Shown: piece by piece, positions 16,478-26,300 of the stretch
Layout: every line of letters begins with the position of its first letter
Position numbering within the stretch: position 1 is the first letter of the stretch
NCBI RefSeq assembly: GCF_001426525.1
Contig: NZ_LMEW01000035.1
Span: 445,060 to 509,059 of the forward strand
DNA length: 64,000 nt
Origin: Massilia sp. Root133
GTDB taxonomy: Bacteria; Pseudomonadota; Gammaproteobacteria; Burkholderiales; Burkholderiaceae_D
Direction of reading: 5' to 3'
Program-made: the position numbers and the translations under genes
The notes under the pieces: model-generated
The model's database searches: none
What the model saw: only the letters and a program-made list of their open reading frames with translations
What the model was told of the DNA's origin: nothing

Positions 16478-17379
16478 CAGAGCTCCACTTCCAGGCCTTC
16501 GAAAGCCAGCGTCACGGCGAGGCCGTTCAACCGGTCCCGCCAGCGCGCGACGGCCTGCGCGAACACCGCTTCCAGCTCGTCGTCCGAGCGGGTCGGCTCG
16601 TGGTGGGTGCAATACAGGCTGCGCGCGCCGACCTTCAGCGCCAGCGCGATGGCGCCGTCGAACGTGCCGTGGCCCCAGCCCTGCTTGGCGGGATATTCCT
16701 CGAACGTGTACGAACAGTCGGCGACGAGTGCGTCGACGCCTTCCATGGCGCGCTCGATCTCCCGCTCGCGCCGCTCGATCTCGCGCTGGGCCGCGTCGTA
16801 GGCCGCGCTGCCGGGCGCGTGCGGGTTGAAGAACGCTTCGTGGTCGCCCGTGAAGAACATGGCGCGGCCGTTGCATTCGACGCGGTAGCCGAGGTTCGTC
16901 ACGGGGTGGTTCATCACGACGTTGTGCACGACCACGTCGCCCACGGCGTGCGGCACGCCGATGTCCAGGGTCCGGTAATCGATGGTGGCGTCCATCCGTT
17001 CCTCGCTGACGGGGAAGTAGCTGTTCTGCAGCTGCACACCCATCACATGCTCGATGCCCTGGCCGGTGACGGGATCGTGGGCGCCGTGCAGGCAGACCCG
17101 CGTGCCCTTCACGAACAGCGGCGTGAAGAAGGGCAGGCCGTGGATGTGGTCCCAATGGCTGTGCGTGATGAAGATGTTGGCGCGCACGGGCGCGCCGTCT
17201 TCCGCGCGCCGGCGCATCAGGTCCTGGGCGAGCGCGTAGATCCCGGTGCCGGCGTCCAGCACCACGAGGGTGCCGTCGTCGCCGCGCACCTCGATGCACG
17301 TGGTGTTGCCGCCGTAGCGCACGGTACGCGGCCCGGGGGACGGGATCGATCCGCGTACTCCCCAGAATCTGAATTTCAT
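16477..17379 (-). CDS. Metallo-beta-lactamase-fold hydrolase
   Basis: 300 residues with the metal-binding THSHWDHIHG motif (His73, His75, Asp77, His78) and a second metal Asp/His region FFTGDHEAF. The opening MKFRFWGVRGSIPSPGP and RYGGNTTCIEVR are typical of a subgroup of phosphodiesterase or ribonuclease-Z-like MBL proteins. The substrate is not clear; cyclic nucleotide hydrolysis is a possibility given the nearby adenylate cyclase, but this is inference. The start at 17379 follows a GGGAGT site and excludes a 24-residue basic extension. It is the first gene of a two-gene operon with the GAF-GspE ATPase and is divergent from the HD-GYP gene. Confidence 0.82.
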   Translation of the reverse strand: MKFRFWGVRGSIPSPGPRTVRYGGNTTCIEVRGDDGTLVVLDAGTGIYALAQDLMRRRAEDGAPVRANIFITHSHWDHIHGLPFFTPLFVKGTRVCLHGAHDPVTGQGIEHVMGVQLQNSYFPVSEERMDATIDYRTLDIGVPHAVGDVVVHNVVMNHPVTNLGYRVECNGRAMFFTGDHEAFFNPHAPGSAAYDAAQREIERREREIERAMEGVDALVADCSYTFEEYPAKQGWGHGTFDGAIALALKVGARSLYCTHHEPTRSDDELEAVFAQAVARWRDRLNGLAVTLAFEGLEVEL

Positions 17380-17589
17380 TGGGACTCCCCTTGCTGTGCA
17401 GCCTCGTCGTCTGCTCTGTTTTTTGTCGCGGCCAGGCCAGCACCGTTGCAATATATGTCAGATCATAACGTTTATTTGTAACTGATTATCTGGAATTTGC
17501 AATTATGCATCGGTTGGTGTACAGCAGGGCGTAATGACGTTACACTGTGGTAGAATTTCACAGCGGCAACTAATGTGGCGATACATCAC

Positions 17590-19209
17590 ATGCAAGAGCT
17601 CACCCCGGCCAATATCGTGGAGCGCCTCGACCTGCTCACGGAGGTCAGCGTCGCCCTCGGCGACGGCCATGACATCGGCACCTTCCTCGACCGCATCCTG
17701 AAGGTCGCCAAGAGCATGACGCATGCGGACGGCGGCACGCTGTACCGCCCGAGCAGCGACGAGCGCAGCCTGTGCTTCCACATCTCGCTGAACGACACGC
17801 TGGACCTCTACCAGGGCGGCGCCAGTGGTGTGTCCATCGACCTGCCGCCGATTCCCCTGTACGACCAGCACGGCAACAAGAACCTCGCGTCGGTGGCGGC
17901 CTATGCGGCCAACTTCCACCAGTCCGTGAACATCGCCGACGTCTACAAGGCCGACGTCTTCAACTTCTCGGGCATGCGTTCGTTCGACCAGACGTTCGGC
18001 TACCGGTCCAAGTCGATCCTGACGGTGCCGATGACGAACCACGAGGGCGAACTGCTCGGCGTGCTCCAGCTGATCAACGCGAAGGACCGGGACACCGGCG
18101 AGATCGGCGCATTCTCCGACACCGACCAGCGCTTCATCGAGGCGCTGGCGGCGCAGGCGGCCGTCGCGCTCACGAACCAGCAGCTCGTCGTGCAGATGGA
18201 ACAGCTGCTGGAAGCCCTCGTCAACCTGATCAACATCGGCATCGACGAAAAATCGCCGTACACGGGCCGCCATTGCCAGTTCGTGCCGGAGCTGACGATG
18301 ATGCTGGCCGAGGCCGTGCACGAGACGCCCCTCGGGCCGATGGCGTCGTTCCGCATGAGCGACCGCGACCGCCGCGAACTGTGGCTGGCCGGCCTGCTGC
18401 ACGACTGCGGCAAGATCACGACGCCGGTCCACGTCGTCGACAAGGCGACGAAGCTGGAAACGATCTTCGACCGCATCCACATGATCGACACGCGCTTCGA
18501 GGTGCTGCTGCGCGACGCCGAGATCCGCGCGCTGAAGGCGCAATGCCAGCCCGGGGCGAACCGCGCCGCGATCGCCGACCGCCTCGCGTCCGAGCAGGCG
18601 CGCCTGCGCGCGGACCGCGACTTCCTGCGCCAGGCGAACATCGGCGGCGAAGGCATGTCGCCGGACGACCAGGAGCGCGTGCGCCGCATCGCCGCGGTCC
18701 GCTGGACGGGGCCGGACGGCCAGGAACGGGACTTCCTCGACGAGGACGAAGTACGCAACCTGACCGTGCGCTTTGGTACACTCAACGACGATGAACGCAA
18801 GATCATCAACAACCACATCGTCGTGACGATCCGCATGCTCGAATCCCTGCCCTGGCCGAAGCACCTCAAGAACGTCCCGGAATACGCCGGCGGCCACCAC
18901 GAGCGCATGGACGGCAAGGGCTATCCGCGCGGCCTCACGCGCGAGCAGATGTCCGTGCAGGCGCGCGTGATGGCCATCGCCGACATCTTCGAGGCCCTGA
19001 CGGCGCGCGACCGCCCGTACAAGAAGGGCAAGTCGCTGTCCGAATCGCTGCATATCCTGGGCAAGTTCGCCCTCAACGGCCACATCGACCCGGACCTGTT
19101 CGACATCTTCGTGCGCCAGAAGGTGTACCTGAAATTCGCGCGCAAGAACCTGGATCCGTCGCAGATCGACCACGTCGACGAGGCGGCGATCCCGGGCTAC
19201 ACGCCGTGA
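17590..19209 (+). CDS. GAF / HD-GYP domain protein, probable cyclic-di-GMP phosphodiesterase
   Basis: 539 residues from ATG 17590 (a GTG at 17575 is an alternative). GAF domain at about 10-195, then an HD-GYP domain: helix with HCQFVPELTMML, His271-Asp272 in LLHDCGKIT, His436-His437 and the GYP motif in DGKGYPRG (442-448), followed by ARVMAIADIFEALTARDRPY. A charged insertion of about 100 residues separates HD from GYP. The complete catalytic set argues for c-di-GMP hydrolysis. Its TGA overlaps the GTG start of the adenylate cyclase gene by four bases. Its GAF domain closely resembles that of the divergent GspE-like protein. Confidence 0.9.
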   Translation: MQELTPANIVERLDLLTEVSVALGDGHDIGTFLDRILKVAKSMTHADGGTLYRPSSDERSLCFHISLNDTLDLYQGGASGVSIDLPPIPLYDQHGNKNLASVAAYAANFHQSVNIADVYKADVFNFSGMRSFDQTFGYRSKSILTVPMTNHEGELLGVLQLINAKDRDTGEIGAFSDTDQRFIEALAAQAAVALTNQQLVVQMEQLLEALVNLINIGIDEKSPYTGRHCQFVPELTMMLAEAVHETPLGPMASFRMSDRDRRELWLAGLLHDCGKITTPVHVVDKATKLETIFDRIHMIDTRFEVLLRDAEIRALKAQCQPGANRAAIADRLASEQARLRADRDFLRQANIGGEGMSPDDQERVRRIAAVRWTGPDGQERDFLDEDEVRNLTVRFGTLNDDERKIINNHIVVTIRMLESLPWPKHLKNVPEYAGGHHERMDGKGYPRGLTREQMSVQARVMAIADIFEALTARDRPYKKGKSLSESLHILGKFALNGHIDPDLFDIFVRQKVYLKFARKNLDPSQIDHVDEAAIPGYTP

Positions 19210-21434
19210 AGCTGCTGCGCCGCTACGGCGCGCGCTGGGCACTGGGGCTGGCGCTCACGCTGGCCGCGCTGGCCTACGTGATGGGCATGTGGAGCAGCCA
19301 CGCGATCGCGCGCCAGGACACCATCATCGGCGATGTGCGCATGCGCCTGGAGGCGCCCGTGCTCGATCCGCGCATCGTCATCGTCGACATCGACACGAAG
19401 AGCCTGGGCGAGGTCGGGCGTTTTCCCTGGAGCCGCAACGTGCTGGCGAAGCTCGTCGACCAGCTGGCCGGGCATTACGGCGCCGCCGCGATCGGCTTCG
19501 ACATCTCCTTTCCCGAGCCGGACACGAGTTCCGGCTATGCGGTGCTGGACCGCCTGGCGGCGCACGAGCTGAAGGACGTTCCCGCGCTGCGCGCGCAACT
19601 GGCGCAGCTGCAACCGGCGCTCGACTACGACGGGCTGTTCGCGAAAGCGCTGCAAGGCCGGCCCGTCGTGCTGGGCTATAACCTGGCCGACGTGAAGCGG
19701 GGCGTGCTGCCGGCGCCCGCGTTCACGGCGGCCGACCTGCGGGGGCGCGAACTGGTCGCCTACGCGGCGGACGGCTACGAGGCCAACCTGGCGCGCCTGC
19801 AGGCGGCCGCGCGCGGCGCCGGCAGCTTCACGGTGATCTCCGACGACGACGGCATGGTGCGATCCAGTTCGCTGCTGCAGCAGATCGGCGACGGCTACTA
19901 CCCGTCGCTGGCGCTGGCGACGGCCGCCGTGTACCTGGATGCCGGCAAGCTGACGCCGGACTTCGGCGAGTACGATGCGGACAGCGGCGCCGCCGACGCC
20001 ATCCGCGTGGTGGGCACCCGCGGCAAGCGCCGCATCCCGGTCGGCCTGGGCCTGCTCACGGCCGTGCAGTTCCGCGGCACGGGCGGGCCGCAGGGCGGAG
20101 CGTTCCGCTACGTGTCGGCGGCGGACGTGCTGGCGGGACGGGTGGACCCGCGCGTGCTGAAGGGCGCGATCGTGCTGGTGGGGACGACGGCGCCCGGCCT
20201 GCAGGACTTGCGCGCCACGCCCGTCAACAAGGAGTACCCGGGCGTCGAGGTGCACGCCAACGTCATCAAGTCCATCCTCGACCAGCACTACAAGACGCAT
20301 CCCGATTACGCCTCCGGCATCGAGTTCGCGCAGGTGATCGTCGTCGGGCTGGCGTTGTCGCTGCTGCTGCCGGCCCTCGCGCCGCTGGCGGCCGTGCTCA
20401 CGTCCGGCTTCGCCTTCGCGGCCGTCGTGGGCCTCAACTGGTACGCCTACCGTGCGCTCGACTGGACGACCGACATGTTCATCTGCCTGTTGCTGGTGGC
20501 CGTGCTGTTCGTGCTGAACCTGGCGTGGGGCTGGTTCTTCGAGCACCGCAAGGGCCGCGCGCTCGTCTCGCGCTTCGGCGAATACGTGGCGCCGGAACTG
20601 GTCGCGCAGATGGCCGAGAATCCCGAAGCCTATACGATGGAAGGCGAAAGCCGCGAGCTGTCCGTGATGTTCGTCGACGTGCGCGGCTTCACGACGATCT
20701 CGGAAGGCCTGTCGCCGAAGGCGCTGCGCGAGTACATCAATCTCTATCTCACGGCGATGTCCGAGGACATCCGCGGCAGCCACCAGGGCACGCTCGACAA
20801 ATACATCGGCGACGCCGTGATGGCCTTCTGGGGCGCGCCCGTCGCCTTCGCCGACCACGCGAGCCGCGCGGTGGCCACGTCGCTGCTGATGCAGGCCAGC
20901 GCGGCGCGCCTGAACGAGGATTTCCAGCGGCGCGGCTGGCCCCCGCTCGCGATCGGCATCGGCATCAACTCGGGCCTGATGCACGTGGGCGACATGGGTT
21001 CCGCGATCCGCCGCGCCTACACGGTGATGGGCGACGCGGTGAACCTGGGCTCGCGCCTGGAAGGCATCACGAAGGTGTACGGCGTCGGGATCGCGGTGGG
21101 CGAGGCGACGCGCCTGGCCGCCCCCGAATTCGTCTACCGCGAACTGGATCTCGTCCGTGTAAAAGGCAAGAACGAGCCGGTGGCGATCTTCGAACCGCTC
21201 GGCAAGCCGGCCGATCTCGATCCCGCCGTGCTGGACGAGCTGGCCGCGTGGGATGGGGCGCTGGCCAAGGTGCGCGCGCAGGACTGGGATGGCGCGCAAG
21301 GCGCGATCGCGGCGCTGCACGCGGCGCATCCGCAGCGCGCGCTCTACACCCTGTACCTGGAACGGATCGCGCACTGGCGTGCGGACCCGCCGGGGGCAGG
21401 GTGGGATGGCGTGACGACGTTCGAGACGAAATGA
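19206..21434 (+). CDS. CHASE2-domain class III adenylate cyclase
   Basis: 742 residues. One N-terminal membrane segment (about 10-30), a large extracytoplasmic CHASE2 sensor (about 35-370), a cluster of membrane helices (about 375-450), then a cytoplasmic class III cyclase domain. Metal-binding Asp491 (MFVDVRGFT) and Asp536 (KYIGDAVMAFW), and the adenine-selecting Lys532 in K-x-x-G-D, are present; YTVMGDAVNLGSRLE supplies the rest of the site. So it is predicted to make cAMP from ATP in response to an outside signal. It starts at GTG 19206 inside the stop of the HD-GYP gene (GTGA overlap). CHASE2 cyclases often neighbour FecR-domain genes, and one lies 6 kb downstream. Confidence 0.92.
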   Translation: MKLLRRYGARWALGLALTLAALAYVMGMWSSHAIARQDTIIGDVRMRLEAPVLDPRIVIVDIDTKSLGEVGRFPWSRNVLAKLVDQLAGHYGAAAIGFDISFPEPDTSSGYAVLDRLAAHELKDVPALRAQLAQLQPALDYDGLFAKALQGRPVVLGYNLADVKRGVLPAPAFTAADLRGRELVAYAADGYEANLARLQAAARGAGSFTVISDDDGMVRSSSLLQQIGDGYYPSLALATAAVYLDAGKLTPDFGEYDADSGAADAIRVVGTRGKRRIPVGLGLLTAVQFRGTGGPQGGAFRYVSAADVLAGRVDPRVLKGAIVLVGTTAPGLQDLRATPVNKEYPGVEVHANVIKSILDQHYKTHPDYASGIEFAQVIVVGLALSLLLPALAPLAAVLTSGFAFAAVVGLNWYAYRALDWTTDMFICLLLVAVLFVLNLAWGWFFEHRKGRALVSRFGEYVAPELVAQMAENPEAYTMEGESRELSVMFVDVRGFTTISEGLSPKALREYINLYLTAMSEDIRGSHQGTLDKYIGDAVMAFWGAPVAFADHASRAVATSLLMQASAARLNEDFQRRGWPPLAIGIGINSGLMHVGDMGSAIRRAYTVMGDAVNLGSRLEGITKVYGVGIAVGEATRLAAPEFVYRELDLVRVKGKNEPVAIFEPLGKPADLDPAVLDELAAWDGALAKVRAQDWDGAQGAIAALHAAHPQRALYTLYLERIAHWRADPPGAGWDGVTTFETK

Positions 21435-21738
21435 CAGTGGCTCGTCGTTCCCGCGAAAGCGGGAACCTATGCTGGTCGGCCGAATCCCGTACCCTGGAAA
21501 CGCAGCAAGTTCGATCGACAGACTGACTTCGGCGCCTCGGCATGGCCCCCCGCCTCCGCAGGGGCGACGTATCAAATGTATCGGTCGCACAACGCGGTAT
21601 CCGGTATTCCCCCCATCCCGTGGGGAAGATCCCGGCATTCTCCACTATTTTTCTCTCAAGCAAGTAAAACCTCTTTACACTCGTCGAGGGGCCCGGGGAT
21701 GCATGGGCCAGAACAATAACGATATGGTCATCCACAAC
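21435..21738. other. Intergenic region before the two-partner secretion operon
   Basis: About 300 bases with no credible gene. It holds REP-like pieces at 21443-21466 (cgtcgttcccgcgaaagcgg...) and 21543-21570 (ccccgcctccgcaggggcga within it). No convincing promoter was identified, although an AT-richer stretch at 21645-21680 could hold one. Confidence 0.6.
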
Positions 21739-23307
21739 ATGAAACTACGCTTGGCACGCCTGGTCGCGGGCTCGGTGCTGGCTGCCGCCGTCGGCGCCGC
21801 CTGGGCCGACGATGCGATCCGGTTCGAGATCAGCCGCTTCGATGTGAGCGGCAATACGCTGCTGCCCGCAGCCGACGTGCAGGCCGCCGTCGCCCCGTAC
21901 ACGGGCACGGGCCGCGATTTCGGCGACGTCCAGCGCGCGCTGGAAGCGCTCGAGGCGCTGTACCACGCGCGCGGCTGGAACGTCGTCACCGTCCAGTTGC
22001 CGGAACAGGAACTCAATGGCGGCGTCGTGCGCCTGCACGTGGTGCAGACGACCGTGCGCCAGGTCGAGGTGACGGGCAACCGCCGGTTCTCCGAGGCGAA
22101 CGTGCGCGCGAGCCTGCCCACGCTGGTCCCGGGTGCGACGCCCAACCTGGCCGAGGTGTCGCGCAACCTCCGACTCGTCAACGAGAACCCGGCGAAGAAG
22201 GTCAAGCTGAGCCTCGCCGGTGCGAACGGCGAAGACGCGGTCGACGCGAAGGTCGAAGTGGCCGATGAGCGTCCGTGGAAGGTGATGTTCAATGCCGACA
22301 ACACGGGCACCGAGTCCACCGGCCAGACCCACGCCGGCGTGCTGCTGCAGCATGCGAACTTGTGGGGCCGCGACCACGTGGGCACCCTGCAGTACACGAC
22401 GACGGCCGAGCGCCCGGACCGCGTGGCCGTGTGGGCCGCCGGCTACCACGTGCCGCTGTACGCGCTGGGCGATTCGATCGACCTGTTCGCGAGCTATTCG
22501 GACGTCGACTCGGGCGCCGTCAACGCCGGCCTGTTCGACCTCGCCGTGAGCGGCAAGGGCACGGTCTACGGCGGCCGCTACAACCACGTGCTGCCCAAGC
22601 GCGGCAACCTGGAGAGCCGCATCGTCCTTGGCTTCGACGTCAAGGCCTACCGCAACAACGTCGTCTTCGGCACGCAGAACTTCGGCAACGATGTCACCGT
22701 GCGCCCGCTGAGCATCGCCTGGGCCGGCGGCCACGCGACGGCCGACGGCCAGGCCGATTTCTCCATCGCCCTGCTGCAGAACGTGCCGGGCGGCTCGCGC
22801 GGCAGCGCGGACGACTTCGCGGCCGTGCGCAGCGGCGCCAAGGCAGGCTACCGCATGGTGCGTTTCGCGGCCGCCTTCACCAACTTCGTGGCACACGACT
22901 GGCAGACGCGCGTGCTGCTGAACGGCCAGTGGACGCACGACGCGCTGGTGCCGGGCGAGCAGTTCGGCGCCGGCGGCGCGACATCCGTGCGCGGCTTCGG
23001 CGAGCGCGATCTCGCGACGGACACGGGCATCGTCTCCAACATCGAACTGTACACGCCCGACCTGTGCGGCCGCGCGGGCTGGCAGTGCCGCCTGCTCGGC
23101 TTCTACGACACGGCCTGGGGCGAGCGCAATCGCGCACTCCCGGCCGAGCTGCATCGCACCGCGATCTCCAGCACGGGCCTCGGCCTGCGTGTCTCGGCGG
23201 GCGGCGCGGCCAGCGTGCAGCTCGACTACGGCCACGGCCTGCACGTGGGCCAGGTGGCGGCCACCAGCAGGAACAAGCTCCACGTGCGCGTGGCGCTCGC
23301 GTATTGA
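21739..23307 (+). CDS. TpsB-type outer-membrane transporter (ShlB/FhaC/HecB family)
   Basis: Two-partner secretion transporter that threads the exoprotein through the outer membrane. 522 residues: signal peptide (MKLRLARLVAGSVLAAAVGA, cleaved near AWADD), POTRA segments (about 28-180; FEISRFDVSGNTLLP and VRQVEVTGNRRFSEANVR), then a beta-barrel (about 190-522) with the surface-loop motif VRGFGE and a C-terminal strand ending in Tyr. ATG 21739 is chosen for the signal peptide; 21703 and 21724 are in frame. It ends ten bases before the TpsA gene, so the pair is one operon. Confidence 0.9.
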   Translation: MKLRLARLVAGSVLAAAVGAAWADDAIRFEISRFDVSGNTLLPAADVQAAVAPYTGTGRDFGDVQRALEALEALYHARGWNVVTVQLPEQELNGGVVRLHVVQTTVRQVEVTGNRRFSEANVRASLPTLVPGATPNLAEVSRNLRLVNENPAKKVKLSLAGANGEDAVDAKVEVADERPWKVMFNADNTGTESTGQTHAGVLLQHANLWGRDHVGTLQYTTTAERPDRVAVWAAGYHVPLYALGDSIDLFASYSDVDSGAVNAGLFDLAVSGKGTVYGGRYNHVLPKRGNLESRIVLGFDVKAYRNNVVFGTQNFGNDVTVRPLSIAWAGGHATADGQADFSIALLQNVPGGSRGSADDFAAVRSGAKAGYRMVRFAAAFTNFVAHDWQTRVLLNGQWTHDALVPGEQFGAGGATSVRGFGERDLATDTGIVSNIELYTPDLCGRAGWQCRLLGFYDTAWGERNRALPAELHRTAISSTGLGLRVSAGGAASVQLDYGHGLHVGQVAATSRNKLHVRVALAY

Positions 23308-23317
23308 GGATCCATCC

Positions 23318-26300
23318 ATGACTTCTTCCATCCAAAGACGGCTCGGTGCGCTGCTGCTCGCGGCGTGTTACTGCGCCACCGGTTCCGCCGCGCCCACGCT
23401 GCCGCAGGTCGTCGCGGGCCAGGCGACGTTCAACCAGCAGGGCAACGTGTTCTCGATCACGAACACGCCCGGCGCGATCATCAACTGGCAGAGCTTCAAT
23501 ATCGGCGCAGGCGAGGTCATGCGCTTCATCCAGCAGGGCGCGGACAGCGCGGTGCTGAACCGCGTGCTGGGCCAGGACCCGACGAAGATCCTCGGCGCGT
23601 TGCAATCGAACGGCAAGGTCTTCCTGATCAACCCAAACGGCATCCTGTTCGGCCAGGGCGCGCGCGTGGACGTGAACGGCCTCGTGGCCTCCACGCTGGA
23701 CATCGGCGATGCCGACTTCCGGGCGGGCCGCAAGCGCTTCCAGGCCGGCACCGTCGCGGGCAGCGTGCGCAACGAAGGCACGATCGCGACGCCGTCCGGC
23801 GGCCAGGTCTTCCTGATCGCGCCGCACGTCGAGAACACGGGCATCGTTACGGCGCCGGACGGCGACGTGATCCTCGCGGCGGGCCACAGCGTGCAGCTGG
23901 TGGATTCGAACGATCCGGACCTGCGTGTGGAGCTTTCCGCGCCGGCCGGACAGGCCATCAACCTGGGCCAGGTGATCGCGCAGGGCGGCCGCATCGGCAT
24001 CTACGGCGCGCTCGTGAACCAGCGCGGCGTCGTCAACGCGGACAGCGCCGTCATGGGCGCGAACGGCCGCGTCGTCCTGAAAGCGACCCGCGCGGTCGCG
24101 CTGGACGCGGGCAGCGTAACGCGCGCTGCCGGTAGCGCGGGCGCGGACGGCGGCACGGTGCAGGTGCTGGGCGAGCAGGTGAATGTCGCCGCCGGCGCGG
24201 GCGTGGATGCGAGCGGCCGCAATGGCGGCACGGTGCTCGTCGGCGGCGGCTGGCAGGGCGGCGGCGGCATCATGCGCGCGCAGACCACCAGCGTCGCGAA
24301 AGGCGCCGTCATCCGCGCGGACGGCAGTGCCGGCAACGGCGGCAAGGTCGTGCTGTGGTCCGACGGCGCGACGGCGGCGCACGGCGTCGTGTCCGCGCGC
24401 GGCGGCGCGGCCGGCGGCAAGGTCGAGACGTCGGGCCATGCGCTCGACGTGGACGGCATCGCGGTCGACGCCTCCGGCAGCAAGGGGAAGAACGGCACGT
24501 GGCTGCTGGACCCGTACGACATCGAGGTCGTGGCGGACGGCACGGCGGGCACCGACAACGTCACCCGCGTGGCGCCCGCCACGTTGACGGCCCCGGGCAC
24601 GGACGTCGTCCTGCAGGCGGAGCACGACCTCACCATCACGGACGCGCTGGACGCAGCCGCCAGCGTACGCGCGACGGCGGGCAACGACATCCGCATCAAC
24701 GCCCAGGTGAGCGCGGGCGGCGACCTCGATTTCCGCGCGCAGAATGCGTTCACGCTGGGCGCCAACGGCCTGCTCAAGACCGGGAACTACATCGACATCA
24801 GCGCCAACCAGATCACGCTGGCGGGTGGCATCGCCGGTACCGGCCAGTTGCCGATCCTGACCCTGACGTCGGCCGATCCGGGCCGCGCCATCAGCATCGG
24901 CACGGGCACCGGCAGCACGGGAGCGCTGGCGCTGGACGAAGCATCCCTGCAGCGCCTGAGCATCAACCTGTTCGAGATCAACGTGGGCAACAGCGTGCAC
25001 AAGGGCACCGTGTCCGTCGACAGCGCGCTCTCCGCGGCGACCAACGTGGTGCTGGAAAACGCCGGCGACATCCACATCGGCGCGCCCGTCGACCTGACCG
25101 CGAACGCGGCCAGCCGCTTCATCGCGAGCCAGTACGCCGATGGCGGCCGGATCGACGTCGCGGGCGGCGTGAAGGCAGCGAAATCCGTGCTGCTGCAGGG
25201 CGACCAGCTCGCCATCGGCGCGACCGTGTCCGCCGACAAGGTCACGCTGCAGCCCAGCAGCGCGGGCACGCACATCAGCATCGGCGGCACGGGCCAGTCC
25301 GACGGCTTCATGATTGGCCAGGCGGCCCTGTCCAATGTGCAGACGAACGATCTCACGATCGGCGGGCTGGCCGGCGGCTGGGGTGGCATCGACGTCGACG
25401 GCGCCGCGAGCTTCGCGGGCGCGAAGCTGACCCTCGATGCGGGCGCCGGCGAGCTGGCGATCAAGGCGCCGCTGGGCGCGACCGGCACCGTGGCGCTGGC
25501 GTCCAGCCTCGGCATCTACGAACGCGATACGGGCACCCTCAGGGCGGGCAACGTGGCGCTGCGCGGCGGCCAGGTGATTCTCACCGGCGCCAACGAGATC
25601 GGCACGCTGTCCGGCAGTGCGAGCGGCGACCCGTTCCACGTCGTGAACCGGGGCGCCCTGCGCATCGGCACCGTCGACGGCACGAGCGGCATCGCCGCGC
25701 CGAACGCCAGCGTGCAAGTCATCACCGGCGGTCTCCTGACGCTCGATGCCGGCATCGCCGGCGCCGGCGCGACCCTGGACGCGGCGGGCATCGCAGGCAG
25801 CGGCCTGCTGCAGGCCGGCACGCTGACGCTGAAGTCCAGCGCCGGCATCGGCACCACGACGAGCCCGCTCAAGACAAGCACCGGTATCCTGACGGCGTCC
25901 AACCAGGGCACGGGCAGCCTGCCGATCAACATCGCCAACACGGGTTTCCTCGAGCTGCGCCGGGCCGTGCAGGACGGTGAGGGCAATGCTGGCGCGATCG
26001 CCATCGACAGCGTGGGCGGCATGATCGTGCCCGCGTTCGACGTGAACAACGGCGTCGGCGAAGTGCGCACCAACAGCGGCGACATCAGCCTCACGACGCA
26101 CAGCCCGCTGACCATCGACGGCCGCGTGGCGACGACGAGCGGCAACGTGCGTCTCTTCGCCGACAATGGCGGCGCCCTCAAGATCAGCGACAGCGCCAAC
26201 GTCATGTCGGTCACCGGCAACGTCACCATCACGGCAGGCACCACGGAGATCGCGCCGAACCGGGTCACGGGCGCGCACGTCGACATCACTTCCACGAACG

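Noticed and set aside
16480-17443. Extension of the GspE-like frame upstream to 17443
   Set aside because: The extra part is out of frame with the MBL gene and Arg/Pro-rich; the ATG at 16477 overlaps the MBL stop and begins the GAF protein cleanly.
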